NCBI GenBank assembly: GCA_001643675.2
Contig: LSRY02000011.1
Coordinates: forward strand, 496,001-560,000
DNA from: Monocercomonoides exilis
Taxonomy: Eukaryota; Preaxostyla; Oxymonadida; Polymastigidae
DNA length: 64,000 nucleotides
Direction of reading: 5' to 3'
In this document: positions 30,800-39,654 of the stretch, piece by piece
How positions within the stretch are numbered: the first letter of the stretch is position 1
Layout: every line of letters begins with the position of its first letter
Position numbers and translations under genes: made by a program
The notes under the pieces: generated by a model
What the model was told of the DNA's origin: nothing
The model's input: the letters and a program-made list of their open reading frames with translations, nothing else
The model's database searches: none

Positions 30800-30857
30800 C
30801 TGAATTACAATTTTTTCTTATAAATTATAATATGGTTGATTAAAAACCATCATTTTA
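30800..30857. promoter_or_regulatory. Very short shared divergent promoter region
   Basis: Only 58 bases separate the start codons of the epimerase-like gene (minus) and the Atg27/MRH-like gene (plus). The stretch is AT-rich with a TATA-like TTATAAATTATAATATGG. Both 5' untranslated regions must be extremely short or overlap. The promoter role is inferred from the geometry alone. Confidence 0.4.
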
Positions 30858-31999
30858 ATGTTTTTCAATTTGTTATTGGCGCTTTTTCTATTTCAATTCA
30901 CTAGCTGCATAATTGATCTTAGAAATTATAATGTAGATTCCATAACGCGCCCACAGTATGTAGCTGGTCTTTTCCATTTCGATTTATTGAATTTGCTGAA
31001 ATAAAGAAACCAACCATATGTTATTAATGATACTGAGTTTGAAATTCAGTTTAATTTTCGAAAGGAACTGGAGCATACAGATAAATATGAATTCGACAAA
31101 TGTGTAGCGGTTGTTATGTCAAATATTTCTTGCATGTGCCATGGAAACATAACAAACGAATCTCTTTCTCTTCTTCCAAATAATGCTGGACTTCGATTTG
31201 ATTGTAAGCGCAACAATTATTAATATTTTATTTTAAACTTTAAAAATCAAACTCATTCGCTATATTTCAGATTCAAACACCGCACTTTCTGAAACAAGAT
31301 ATGCAACTTATAATATAATTTGCGACAAATCCGAACATTTCACATCTAAGATATTTGGGTATGAGTTTCATATTATTCATTATGATATTTCATTGCTCAA
31401 AAAATATTTTCTTTTGAAAAATTACCATTCGTGGACTTTTTCCGTAATTCTTTCATTATTGTGAAAAAATTTGATGATGAATTTTAATATTTTCATCCTT
31501 CGTGACTTTTTGAATGCTGATCTACAGAAATACTCTTATTTTAAACATTCATCATCATGGCGGCTGTCGTCTTCCTGATCCTCTTTCATTTGGATCAATT
31601 GGATTGATTGCCATAACATGTCTTGTATTTTCATACTTTTCAATTGGAATTCCATTCATGGTTTGATTCGCATTTATTGCTTAAAACCAAATCATTTATT
31701 AATTGAAATTTATTTTAGTATTTTATTTTGAAAAGACGAGGGATTGAAGTATTTCCATGCGTTTTCTTTTGGGTTTCAATTCCGATGCTGGTAAAGGTTT
31801 GATTACAATATCTGAATTATTTTTAATTACAGATGTTGGTTAATAATTTAGGCTGGACTTTCTGTTCTTTTTTCTCCTTGCATTAGTAAGAAGCGAGACT
31901 TTGCAGAAATTAAATAAATGTTAAATTTCTTCTTAACTTTTTCAATTTTCAGTTGTATTTTTCTCTTGTATTTGCGTTTCAATGTTAATGAATGTTTAA
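30858..31999 (+). CDS. Type I membrane protein resembling Atg27 / mannose-6-phosphate-receptor homology proteins, seven exons
   Basis: Proposed exons are 30858-30955, 31007-31203, 31271-31358, 31528-31660, 31719-31796, 31852-31885 and 31953-31999, giving 224 residues ending in TAA. It starts with a signal peptide (MFFNLLLALFLFQFTSC). The lumenal part has several Cys, including a CMC, and two N-glycosylation sites (NIS, NIT). One membrane helix, IGLIAITCLVFSYFSIGIPF, is followed by the cytoplasmic pattern RRGIEVFPCVFFW.SIPMLVKAG. This matches the FW..LP.LVKDG tail I recall for Atg27 and MRH-type sorting receptors. The LVK residues depend on using a GTTTGA donor at 31797. The donor at 31791 would drop them, and an earlier acceptor gives a different, longer tail. 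The likely role is cargo sorting between Golgi and endosomes or lysosomes, inferred from the family. Confidence 0.6.
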
Positions 32000-32470
32000 T
32001 GCCATTTCATTTTCCGTTTTCATTTCATTTCAAATGATGACCGTTTTTTTCTCTGATTTATTTCGAATTTACTTCTTTACTCGATTGATTATTCCTCCAA
32101 TTTCGGCAATGGCTCTTGGAGATTATTGATTAACAACAGCAATTTACTTCTTTTCATTTAAGCGTTTGTGATATTTTCACTTATCCATCATATTTGTTGT
32201 TATTCTTATGTGTTACTGTTGTTTTGAATAAGTTTATGTTTCGTTTTGCAACCGTTTGATTTTTTGATTTTTTGAAATTTGAGCTTCAACGCTCTAAGAT
32301 TAATGTCTTTATAATTTATTTTCACGATGTTATTTTAAACATTGTCTTTAGCTGGGAAATTATTTTGAGCAAAAAATGTTTATTTCTTTCCCAGAAGTTG
32401 GTTGTGTAGTGAGCTGTTTTCAAAAAACAATTGTGTATCCAATAAACATGCAAAAAATAGAACAATTCAT
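32000..32470. other. Intergenic stretch between convergent genes
   Basis: About 470 AT-rich bases lie between the stop of the Atg27/MRH-like gene and the stop of the ferredoxin gene on the other strand. A 43-codon frame at 32000-32130 ends in ISAMALGDY and looks coding-like, but it is preceded by an in-frame stop and has no splice partner I could find. Nothing else seen. Confidence 0.6.
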
Positions 32471-32908
32471 TTACTTATCTTCAACGGTAATTGCAGCAAC
32501 TGGGCATTGATCAGCCTGAAGAAGAAGAAAAACTGAACTCAAAGAACAAATAAAAGATCATACAGCAGTTTTAATATCAGCAAGATCAGAATCATTCACC
32601 TCCACAACCTGATCTTTGTCTCCATCTTGCAGCACAAAAAATATTTTAAGATACACAATCAAAGTGGGAATATAATCAAAAAACCTTTAAAATGACTCTT
32701 CGGAGTTTCATCAAGCTCAAAATGATCAGGTGAAGTATTAGCACAAACACCGCACCCAATGCACGTTTCTTGGCTATGTTTTATAAAAGCTATAATTTCG
32801 AAAAAAAGAAAGACGCATACTCAACAACACCTTGAGGGATTCAAAAAAAGATAAAAAATCAATTTAAAGATATATTCAACAAAAGCACAAACAAGTAATT
32901 TTTGGCAT
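32471..32908 (-). CDS. Small [4Fe-4S] ferredoxin, five exons
   Basis: Exons on the minus strand are 32908-32893 (16 nt), 32830-32821 (10 nt), 32773-32685, 32625-32564 and 32515-32471. All phases match, giving 73 residues ending in TAA. The product carries the cluster motif ETCIGCGVCA (CxxCxxC) at residues 13-19 and the distal cysteine in ADQCPVAAITVED near the C-terminus. This is the layout of single-cluster bacterial-type ferredoxins. Such ferredoxins carry electrons for anaerobic pyruvate oxidation and hydrogen metabolism in amitochondriate protists. There is no N-terminal targeting extension, so it is probably cytosolic. The two tiny first exons make this gene invisible to an ordinary frame scan. 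The introns include one of exactly 47 nt (GTATGC..CATAG). An additional Cys sits at residue 6. Confidence 0.85.
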
Positions 32909-33492
32909 GCTATATCTAAAACTTTATCAAAAAAATGACAATGATTTGCATTGATTTGACGCATTTTTTCATACAAAACATGTCATCGTTTTCCAAATAA
33001 TCACAAAAAATTTTTTTAATATCTAATCATATTCTTTTTTTCCCAAAAAAGAAAACGAACGTTTATAAAACATATTTTTTCGGAGTTCTTTCACATTCAA
33101 AAGCAATTTTCCTTTTCAAGGTGATATAAGTATTATGATGGGATAATTCTTGATTGTTTGGATTCTCAATTCGATTTTTAAGTCTTCGTGTACGAGAATT
33201 TTCTCTTTTGTTCGATATGTCAATGATTTATAAAAAAAAGTTTTCATATTGAAATGTTTTGAAAAATCAGTTTTTATTTCACTTTCATTTACGAAAATAT
33301 TATTCCGAATCATGAAATCTTTTGTAATAATTCAGTTTTCTTATTTTGTGCTACAAAAATTAAATATTTCTGTGGTAAAATTACTCCGAGATTATCTTTA
33401 TTCAAGTATCCCATAAGCCAATCAAATAGTATTTGGGAAATTATTTGATTTCCAAAGAAGTCATTATTGGGGTTCTTTTATAAAAAAGTGAA
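32909..33492. promoter_or_regulatory. Divergent intergenic region between ferredoxin and transporter
   Basis: About 580 AT-rich bases lie between two genes transcribed away from each other, so both promoters should be inside. A 65-codon minus-strand frame at 33116-33313 has no supporting features. No specific element recognised. Confidence 0.4.
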
Positions 33493-35199
33493 ATGAATTA
33501 TCATGTTTCATTAAACGAAGATGAGGAAATATTGTTAATGAAAGATTATATTGCAGAAGATGAAAAGCCTCCATCAAATATCAAACGTTTGCTGTTTATA
33601 TTTTTTTCAAAGAGCCATTTCAATTGTATAAAAGCAATAAGTGATTTTTCTGGTTACGGAATGGTGATTAACGCAATTATAGGGACTGGATTTTTCGGTT
33701 GAAAAGTTGAAATTAGATTCTTTATTCAATGGTTTTATGTTTACAAAAATAAAATGTATTTTCCAGCAATACCACATACGTACTATCATTCAGGACTTAT
33801 ATTTTCTCTGCTAATGACTTTCTTTTGCAGTGTGTTTTCTGGATTGAGTGCTATATGGGTTTGAAATTTCTAAAAATACTATTAGTAAAGATAAAAAAAA
33901 ATTTTTTTTTTCTTTTAATTTTAATTTTCGTACAAGACGCTTGACGTTGTAGCAAGAGCAAGAGGATACTCATATTCAAAAGAAAATGGAGCTTTCCACA
34001 CATCAAATTTAAACAAATTTACTTATAAGCGCATCGAATTTTCAAAATTTGCATTCATTTTCACAGGAAAGTGGGGACAAATCGCTTGCGCAATCATACT
34101 CTGCTGCTATTGCTTTGGGACGCTTTGGGCATATTGCTCAGTGTTTTCGTCAACAACAGCCAATTTAATGAGTCGTTACATTCTTTCATCTTCACAAGAA
34201 TGCATCATTGAAAGTGATCCAACTTCACAATGCAGGCTCGTTTATTCATTGTGCGTGGTGTTTTTTGCTGTTTGCGTAAGCATCCTTCAGATATTCGAGC
34301 TTAGCAAGATTAGCTTTGTTCAAGTCTTTTTCACAATCTATCGTTTTGTGGCTTTTACTCTAATTGTTGTTTCGTGCATTATATCTTTTGCATTCAGAGG
34401 GTCGCCATGGACAAAGGACCCGTCTCTTCCGAACTGGGCGTCGTTTCAAATGGCAGGATTTCCGACCCTCTTTTCTTCGGCTTCTGTAGCGCTCAACTGT
34501 GCATTTAACATCCCTGGTATATTGACTCCTCTGAAATCAAAGAAAAATGCCGGCAAGGCAGCAATTGGTGCAATCGCAACCTCGGCGCTGATCTACGGCA
34601 GCGTGGCCTCAATCATAGCGCTAGCGCTGGGGCCGGACGTGCTGCAGTTTGTGATGCTCAACTGGGCGATGTTTGGGAAGAAGGGGTTTGAGCCTTTGGC
34701 GAGGGCAGGGGGAAGTGCAGAGCAAGGCTTGGTTCAAGGATCGTGGTGGTCGAATATCATAAAGATTGTTGTGATGCTGTTTCCGATGATGAGCACGCTT
34801 TCGTCTTTCCCTATCACTGCAGGCACTGTCGGCTTTTCTCTGCTGTCTTCGCTTCCAGTCAGCTTTCAAACCAAGTTGGGAAAGGCTGGTCCCATCATCT
34901 TCCGATTTGGCGTTTCTGTCATTCCTTTTATCTTGGCGATTTTATTCCCTGTGTTAGGGTTCATCATACAGTTCTCTGGGCTGTTTGCCATTGTTTTGAT
35001 ATCGATCATACCTCCGCTGTTTGAGATAATTTCGAAGCGGAAGTGTGGAATGGAGCAAAGGACTCCATATTCTGGCTGGTGGTCGCATGATGTTGTTTGT
35101 GTGATAGCGCTTGTATATGGCGTTGGAACATTCATTTATTCGTTTATCCAATTTGTTATGCGTGCTGCAAGAGGTGAAACAGGAGGGAGTGCACATTAG
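33493..35199 (+). CDS. Amino acid transporter, AAAP (SLC36/SLC38-like) family
   Basis: Three exons, 33493-33697, 33767-33858 and 33937-35199, give 519 residues ending in TAG. The introns (69 and 78 nt) start GTTGAA and GTTTGA. The N-terminus is hydrophilic, then the first helix has VINAIIGTGFFAIPHTYYHSG, a good match to the opening of AAAP permeases (G.GI...P.A...G). Several more hydrophobic helices follow, including LVYSLCVVFFAVCVSILQIF and YRFVAFTLIVVSCIISFAF, then the conserved-looking SVALNCAFNIPGI and a C-terminal pair of helices. About eleven membrane passes are expected for the family. It probably imports neutral amino acids across the plasma or vacuolar membrane; the substrate cannot be read from sequence. 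Base composition becomes more GC-rich from about 34400. Confidence 0.85.
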
Positions 35200-35784
35200 A
35201 TTGAAATCACTTCATATGAAAATATTTATATTTATTGATCATATTTGTTTATGCTTTTGATGACTTTTATGTTATCTGACAAGGATGTTCATTTTTCATT
35301 GAGAATGAGCATTCATTTGGAGTGTACTGTTAATTGGAAATATTATTAATTTCTAATTCTATGCTTGCAACGGTCGTTTTTTGTTTCTCATTTTTGTTGG
35401 ATTGATTATTTCTCAAACGTTTTAATCTTTAAGTCCAGATATATATTTTCATGGCTATTATTTCGTGAGTTTTGAGCGATATTATTTTTCATTTTGTAGC
35501 TGGTTGCTTGTTTTCTAATATTTATAGTAGATTCATTTTCATTTTAAAAATATGTAAGTTCAAGTGGAAAAAAATAAAAATAAAATATTTGTATAGCATT
35601 AACAATGAATTTTTTTCTTATTAATAAATATTTTTCATGATAATAAATTTAATGAACATCATTAACATATTTTTAAGCATGCTCATTAATCAAAATGTGT
35701 TTTGTCTCAGTTTTTTTAGAAGAGGAAAATATCTATTATCTAAATTATTTTTCAGATCAGTGCCAATTAAACGCATCATTTTCC
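35200..35784. other. Intergenic stretch upstream of eRF1
   Basis: AT-rich spacer of about 585 bases between two plus-strand genes. It must hold the transporter 3' end and the eRF1 promoter. A splice-acceptor-like TTTTTCAG ends at 35755, about 30 bases before the eRF1 ATG, so a 5' leader intron is possible. Nothing else recognised. Confidence 0.5.
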
Positions 35785-37233
35785 ATGAGTTCAAAGGGAA
35801 GCGGAAGCGGCTTAGATTCACTAGATGAAGAAGAAAGAAGTATTGAGCAATGGAGAATTAAGAAATTAGTAAAAACATTGGAGAATGCAAAGGGAGAAGG
35901 AACTAGCATGATTTCTCTTATTTTGGCACCAAAAACTCAACTGTCACAAACTCAAACTATGCTTACAGAAGAATATGGTACAGCATCAAACATCAAAAGT
36001 AGAGTTAATCGATTAAGCGTTCTTGAAGCAATTGTGTCAACTCAACAACGTTTGAAGCTTTATAACAAATGCCCACCAAATGGACTGTGCATTTTCTGCG
36101 GAACAATTTCTACAGACAAGGGGCCAAAGAAAATCACAATTGATTTTGAACCATTCAAACCAATCAACACTTCTCTCTATTTGTGCGATAACAAATTCCA
36201 CACTGAGCCGCTTGGAACTTTGTTGGAATCAGATGACAAGTTTGGTTTCATTATTATGGATGGTAATGGTGCGTTATTTGGGACATTGCAAGGAAACACA
36301 CGAAACATCATCACCCAGTTTACTGTTGATTTGCCAAAGAAACATGGGCGTGGAGGACAGTCTTCTGTTCGTTTTGCACGTCTGAGAATGGAAAAGCGTC
36401 ACAATTATGTGCGTCGAGTTGCAGAAGTTTCAGTTCAATGCTTTATCACAAATGACAAAGTTAATGTTGCTGGACTTGTTCTTGCAGGTTCTGCTGATTT
36501 CAAGACTGAGCTTTCTCAGAGCGAGACCTTTGATCAGCGTCTCCAAGCCAAAATTATTAAGATTGTTGATGTTGCATATGGAGGAGAGAACGGATTTAAC
36601 CAGGCTATTAATTTGGCTTCTGATACATTATCAAACGTCCATTTTGTGCAAGAAAAAGCACTTCTTCAACAATATTTCGACGAAATCGGACAAGATACTG
36701 GAAAGTTTGTGTTTGGAATCCGTGATACAATCGCAGGATTAGAAATGGGAGCAGTCCAAAAATTAATTATGTGGGAAAACCTGGACGTTGATAGAATTGA
36801 GCTGCGACATCCGACGACTGGGGATGTTTCGGTTGTGTATCTTACTCCAGCGCAACAGAAGGATCCTTCGTTCTTCCATGAAAAAGGAGTCGAGCTGGTG
36901 CTTGTGTCAAAAGAGCAGCTCACAGACTGGTTCGTGCTGAACTACAAGAAATATGGATGCACTCTTCACTTCGTTACAAACAGAAGCAGCGAAGGCTCTC
37001 AATTCTGCAGAGGGTTTGGTGGAATTGGTGGGTTGCTGAGATACAAAGTTGACTTTTCAACACTTGATGCCCATGAGTCTTTTGGACTTATGGATGACGA
37101 TGAGGCTGTTGGATCTTCTTCATCATCTTCTTCAACATCTGTAGCTTCATCCACTGCAGCTGATGCTGGCTTCTTTGGTGACGAAATTATGGAAGAAAAT
37201 CCATTTGATGATGATATTTCATCGTATTTTTGA
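35785..37233 (+). CDS. eRF1: Eukaryotic peptide chain release factor 1 (eRF1)
   Basis: A 482-residue single-exon protein colinear with animal eRF1 throughout. Domain 1 has [17 protein letters not shown] (the NIKS loop) and [10 protein letters not shown] (YxCxxxF), which together read the stop codon. Domain 2 has [17 protein letters not shown], whose GGQ triggers peptide release. Domain 3, which binds eRF3, includes [16 protein letters not shown] and [14 protein letters not shown]. All stop-recognition residues visible are of the standard-code type, in keeping with TAA, TAG and TGA each ending genes in this window. The frame extends 30 codons upstream, but homology begins after the ATG at 35785, which I chose. 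The C-terminus carries an unusual Ser-rich and acidic extension of about 45 residues, ending DDDISSYF, beyond the usual acidic tail. Confidence 0.97.
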   Translation: MSSKGSGSGLDSLDEEERSIEQWRIKKLVKTLENAKGEGTSMISLILAPKTQLSQTQTMLTEEYGTASNIKSRVNRLSVLEAIVSTQQRLKLYNKCPPNGLCIFCGTISTDKGPKKITIDFEPFKPINTSLYLCDNKFHTEPLGTLLESDDKFGFIIMDGNGALFGTLQGNTRNIITQFTVDLPKKHGRGGQSSVRFARLRMEKRHNYVRRVAEVSVQCFITNDKVNVAGLVLAGSADFKTELSQSETFDQRLQAKIIKIVDVAYGGENGFNQAINLASDTLSNVHFVQEKALLQQYFDEIGQDTGKFVFGIRDTIAGLEMGAVQKLIMWENLDVDRIELRHPTTGDVSVVYLTPAQQKDPSFFHEKGVELVLVSKEQLTDWFVLNYKKYGCTLHFVTNRSSEGSQFCRGFGGIGGLLRYKVDFSTLDAHESFGLMDDDEAVGSSSSSSSTSVASSTAADAGFFGDEIMEENPFDDDISSYF

Positions 37234-37502
37234 AATATCAATGGATGTATAGTCATTTCTTTCTGATAGTTGTGATCTACAAAGCGCAATCTATTCCGAT
37301 GAAATTATTATCACGTCACTTAATTATTTTTCTCATGAGAAATTTAAAGTGCTTTGAATTTTGATTCTCTAAAAAAAACTGAAAAAAATTAAGATCTTTC
37401 CCAAAAATATATTTCTGTTTTTTGTGATGCGAAAAGTTTAAAAACAGTTAAACTGATTGTATACATAAATCATGTCTTGATAATATTTTAATCTTGAATT
37501 TA

Positions 37503-38285
37503 ATGAACGGGCTTTTTTACTTGTGTTTAGTTTCTATTGGGTTTTCTCAACGCTTTTCTCCAAGGCGAAATGTATTCTCCCCAAAGATGCAGGAAGTTCT
37601 TGATTGCGATGGATCATGCAAGCAACAGTTACACGATTGCATTGAGAAAGCTAGTGATATTTGCATGCCTATTTGCGGAGTTCAAGTTCGCGATAGAAAG
37701 AATTTGACTGGGATAAATGCAACAGTTGGGGAATGGTTCGACTGCTACACAGATTGCACAATTAACACAGCTATAAAATGCTTTATTAAATCAAGCGAAT
37801 GCCTATATGATTGTAAGCTCCCCAAAAAACCAGACGAACCACAACCAGTTCCAGAACCGCTTCCAGAGCCACTTCCAGAGCCAATGTCGCGTAGAAATGC
37901 ACAATTTCCCGATCCAAATAGCATGCGACGTCAATTTTTCCAAGATGCGCAACAGGATCAACGCTTTAACAGACCATCTTCGAATAATGCCCTCTGTTGC
38001 TCATTGTCTCCCTGTTACAATCCTTGCCTTTATGGCTTAAGTGGATCACCAAATGGAAATTTCAATAGAATGAATGAAGACTACAGCGATGACGATGATG
38101 GCATGTCTTTGTGGTTCGGATTTCCAGGATATGGCTTTGGAGGGTTCCCAGGCTTTGGATTCGGAGGATATCCTGGTTTTGGAGGATTTCCTGGATTCGG
38201 GTTTGGTGGATTTCCCGGATATGGCTTCGGAGGATTCCCTGGCTTTGGATTCGGAGGATTTCGTCCCGGATTCGGAATCTGGTAA
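37503..38285 (+). CDS. Secreted Cys-rich protein with Gly/Phe-repeat C-terminus
   Basis: 260 residues from the ATG at 37503, ending in TAA. A signal peptide (MNGLFYLCLVSIGFS) is followed by a domain with at least eleven cysteines spaced C...C..QLHDC......C..IC, then WFDCYTDC and CLYDC. A Pro/Glu hinge (repeated PEPLPEPLPEP) and an acidic DYSDDDDG come next. The last 55 residues are built of GFPGFGFGG-type repeats, about nine Gly/Phe units, finishing FRPGFGIW. Such Gly/aromatic repeats are found in matrix, cuticle and adhesive proteins and can phase-separate; here they sit on a secreted protein. There is one NLT and one NAT glycosylation site. Family not recognised. Confidence 0.75.
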   Translation: MNGLFYLCLVSIGFSQRFSPRRNVFSPKMQEVLDCDGSCKQQLHDCIEKASDICMPICGVQVRDRKNLTGINATVGEWFDCYTDCTINTAIKCFIKSSECLYDCKLPKKPDEPQPVPEPLPEPLPEPMSRRNAQFPDPNSMRRQFFQDAQQDQRFNRPSSNNALCCSLSPCYNPCLYGLSGSPNGNFNRMNEDYSDDDDGMSLWFGFPGYGFGGFPGFGFGGYPGFGGFPGFGFGGFPGYGFGGFPGFGFGGFRPGFGIW

Positions 38286-38527
38286 ATTAGATAATGAGAA
38301 GTTATAAAAACAATAATACGAAGAATAAGAGGATTCTTAAGATAAATATTTTTCTTCCTTTCAAAATGAGCAAAGAATAATTCACACTTGATTTTTTTTT
38401 TACAAATAACATTCAATTCATATTCGTTGAATAATAGTCAAGTTCTGAATTCTGTATATTGAAAGTGTGAGATGAGTGAATTGTTAGATAAAATGAGATT
38501 TACAATAATAGTGTGAGATACAAAGAT

Positions 38528-39374
38528 TCAAGAAGAATGTGCATAAGCTTCTGCATGCTTCTGCTTAATTGAAGAAAAGTCGAATGGAAGACGCTTAGTA
38601 CGAATTATCTGCTTAATTGGTGCTTGAAGTGCAATTATGGTGAAACAGACAAAGTAGATGACCAAAATAAATGGAATCACGGGGATGTCAAAAATTGGAA
38701 AGAACACAAGAAAATGCACTGTTAAAATTCCTGCCATGCTTTTTTTCCAAAATTTAAACTCAGGAAGCTGACTAATAAAAGGTCTATATTCATCACTTCC
38801 TGATTGACTTGCAGCTGGGGTGTCTGCAGCAGCTCCAGGAAGAATTAACTCTAAAGCAATAAAGGAAAGGAAAACACATTATAAAATAAAACTCAGTTTG
38901 ACATAATATTTGCGTAGAAAATCAATCACAACCTCCAGTAAAATCTTTATCAATTGGATCATCTGGAGTGAAAAAACGAACAATCAATGCAATCTACAAA
39001 TTTCGAAAAAGCGATAAAGAAAAAGATGAAAAAACGTTAATCAAAAAACATGCACTGGCACTTTTAACAAAATGAAGCAAACCTCTGAGATTGCCCAAAA
39101 ATATGTGATAAAATAAAATCCTTTCTTCAACACAAACACCTGCGACAAAAGAACATAAAATAAAAAAAATATTTTAATATACTGTTAATAAAAAAAAATT
39201 TATGATTTTTTAGCAAACCCTAAGATAATAAATCAATATCAAAAGAATGAAAACAGTCCATCGCAAAGCATATTTATTTGTCAATTGATCCATTATAAAT
39301 TGTGGACGTAAGTATTTTAAAAGCCCTGAAATTTGTGTTCTCCCTTTGGATTCAGATGATGAAAACGAATTCAT
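38528..39374 (-). CDS. RER1: RER1 family ER-retention receptor, four exons
   Basis: Exons 39374-39219, 39139-39083, 38993-38933 and 38850-38528 join in phase to give 198 residues, close to the usual length of about 190-200. Family landmarks are in order: ALRWTVFILLILIYYLRVF (first helix pair), GFYFITYFWAISE, a Pro/Asp stretch corresponding to the LSPKVDP loop, EYRPFISQLPEFKFWKKS (the hallmark RPF..RLPEFKFW motif) and the closing FDIPVIPFILVIYFVCFTII. RER1 cycles between Golgi and ER and retrieves membrane proteins through their transmembrane segments. Introns start GTTTGC, GTTTGC and GTTGTG. The start chosen is the only ATG before the conserved region. The C-terminus lacks an obvious di-lysine coat signal. 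Confidence 0.95.
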
Positions 39375-39654
39375 GCAAAATTCTTGATGAAACAAATTAA
39401 CGAAAAATGTTAAGGGTTATTTTTTGTTATCAGAAAATTATATTCTTTTCTAGTTGCAAATTATTCATACCATTTTTTTAAAACAAGAAAACCAAAAAAA
39501 CACCACAAGAAAAAATAAATTGGGAAAACTGTGAAAAGTTGTTTGTTTCTTTTGTAAATTGCTCAGTGAAACAGATTGTTGGGGGCCTAACGTTGCTTTA
39601 TATTTGTATTTATTCCTCAATAAAAATTCAAAACCATCATCTTTGAAAGGTGCA

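Noticed and set aside
32000-32130. Coding-looking frame ending in ISAMALGDY after the Atg27/MRH-like gene
   Set aside because: An in-frame stop precedes it, and no donor/acceptor pair joins it to the upstream exon in phase. Kept as non-coding unless cDNA shows otherwise.
33859-33936. Possible stop of the transporter after its second exon
   Set aside because: The in-frame stop lies inside a 78-nt intron starting GTTTGA. Splicing restores a continuous AAAP-type protein.
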